Source: Bordetella genomosp. 7
GTDB taxonomy: Bacteria > Pseudomonadota > Gammaproteobacteria > Burkholderiales > Burkholderiaceae_B
Length of the DNA stretch: 64,000 bases
Reading direction: 5' to 3'
Assembly: GCF_002261265.1 (NCBI RefSeq)
Contig: NZ_NEVK01000008.1
Span: 682,001-746,000, forward strand
Both the position numbers and the translations under genes were made by a program. Numbering within the stretch: the stretch's first letter is position 1; each line of letters begins with the position of its first letter. Shown here in pieces: positions 63,632 through 64,000 of the stretch. Below the pieces are notes generated by a model. The model did not search any database. It saw only the letters and a program-made list of their open reading frames with translations, and was not told the DNA's origin.

Positions 63632-64000
63632 ATGTCCCAAACGCCTCGTAGACTGCGCAGCCAGAAATGGTTCGACGACCCTTCCCACGCCGACATGACC
63701 GCCATTTATGTCGAGCGTTACCTCAACTCCGGCATTACGCGCGCTGAGCTGCAGTCGGGGCGGCCTATCATCGGCATCGCCCAGACCGGCAACGACCTGG
63801 CGCCCTGCAACCGCCACCATCTGCAGCTGGCCGAACGCGTCAAGGCCGGCATACGCGACGCGGGCGGCATCCCCATGGAATTTCCCGTTCATCCGCTGGC
63901 CGAGCAGGGGCGGCGGCCCACGGCCGCGCTGGACCGCAACCTGGCCTATCTGGGCCTGGTCGAGATCCTGCACGGCTATCCGCTGGATGGCGTGGTGCTG
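63632..64000 (+). CDS. IlvD/Edd family dehydratase, 3' end cut by window
   Basis: This is the N-terminal 123 residues of a [2Fe-2S] or [4Fe-4S] dehydratase. The conserved opening [26 protein letters not shown] and [19 protein letters not shown] are family marks, with C59 as the first cluster ligand. The pattern is nearer to sugar-acid (arabonate, xylonate or galactonate-type) dehydratases than to IlvD itself. It follows a TRAP transporter and a LacI/GntR-type regulator, which supports sugar-acid dehydration. The start is ATG 63632. The exact substrate needs the missing part. Confidence 0.85.
   Translation, partial: MSQTPRRLRSQKWFDDPSHADMTAIYVERYLNSGITRAELQSGRPIIGIAQTGNDLAPCNRHHLQLAERVKAGIRDAGGIPMEFPVHPLAEQGRRPTAALDRNLAYLGLVEILHGYPLDGVVL

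Noticed and set aside
61223-63973. A 916-codon minus-strand open frame
   Set aside because: It overlaps the TRAP permease, binding-protein and dehydratase genes antisense. It is rich in His, Gln and Arg and has no recognisable domain.
1-64000. CRISPR arrays, rRNA operons, prophage or integrase genes
   Set aside because: No repeat-spacer pattern, rRNA sequence, integrase, phage structural gene or plasmid replication gene was seen. The only transposase-like gene is the degenerate RAYT-like one.

Overview
The window looks like chromosome from a high-GC betaproteobacterium of the order Burkholderiales, most like Alcaligenaceae (Bordetella/Achromobacter group). The supports are: two Bug/TctC-type periplasmic binding proteins; the petABC-sspAB block; the mla-ABC-bolA-murA-his-hinT-tat block in the order usual for this group; gltBD beside a RAYT-type protein; and an rpoH gene carrying a CIRCE element. 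I see no rRNA genes, CRISPR array, prophage, plasmid functions or intact insertion sequence. Taxonomy is inferred from gene content, not from a search.

Layout. 1-4.9 kb (minus): a dipeptide/oligopeptide ABC importer, binding protein first, then two permeases and an ATPase cut by the window start. 5-8.2 kb (minus): a paired GTPase (DUF3482) and membrane protein (DUF2868) followed by a YkvA-type protein. 8.3-11.1 kb: an AraC regulator divergent from an EamA exporter, then a TauE/SafE permease. 11.2-17 kb: a likely catabolic cassette with an HSL-type esterase, an IclR regulator, a short-chain dehydrogenase, a Baeyer-Villiger-type monooxygenase and a divergent Bug binding protein. 17-21.5 kb (minus): tRNA-Thr(UGU), sspB, sspA and the cytochrome bc1 genes petC-petB-petA. 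21.5-24.4 kb: mscL, a Nif3-like gene, a DegS/DegQ-like protease and a small XRE regulator.

24.4-40.2 kb (minus) is an almost uninterrupted run of 22 genes: mlaF-E-D, mlaA, mlaC, an ABC exporter pair, bolA, murA, hisG-D-C-B-H-A-F-I-E, hinT and tatA-B-C. Many junctions are 4-bp stop/start overlaps. It joins phospholipid trafficking, peptidoglycan precursor synthesis, histidine synthesis and protein export. 40.3-48.5 kb (minus) holds a Bug protein, an OmpW porin, and gltD and gltB with a strong terminator. 48.7-52.7 kb holds a degenerate RAYT-type protein, the glutathione-dependent formaldehyde pathway (frmA, frmB), an unknown membrane protein and a DUF1488 protein. 53-59.4 kb holds rpoH with a perfect CIRCE operator, a cpdA-like phosphodiesterase divergent from a cation/proton antiporter with a cNMP-like domain, and an FKBP isomerase overlapping a small lipoprotein. 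59.5-64 kb holds a LacI regulator divergent from a TRAP transporter operon with a perfect 18-bp palindromic operator between them. It ends in a truncated IlvD/Edd sugar-acid dehydratase gene.

Most genes are ordinary chromosomal functions. The least ordinary signals are a 15-bp GC-rich repeat that occurs in frame in both tatB and the FKBP gene, the RAYT-like protein that has lost its catalytic HUH motif next to the gltB promoter, the ketone-degradation-like cassette, and the apparent absence of mlaB from the mla operon.
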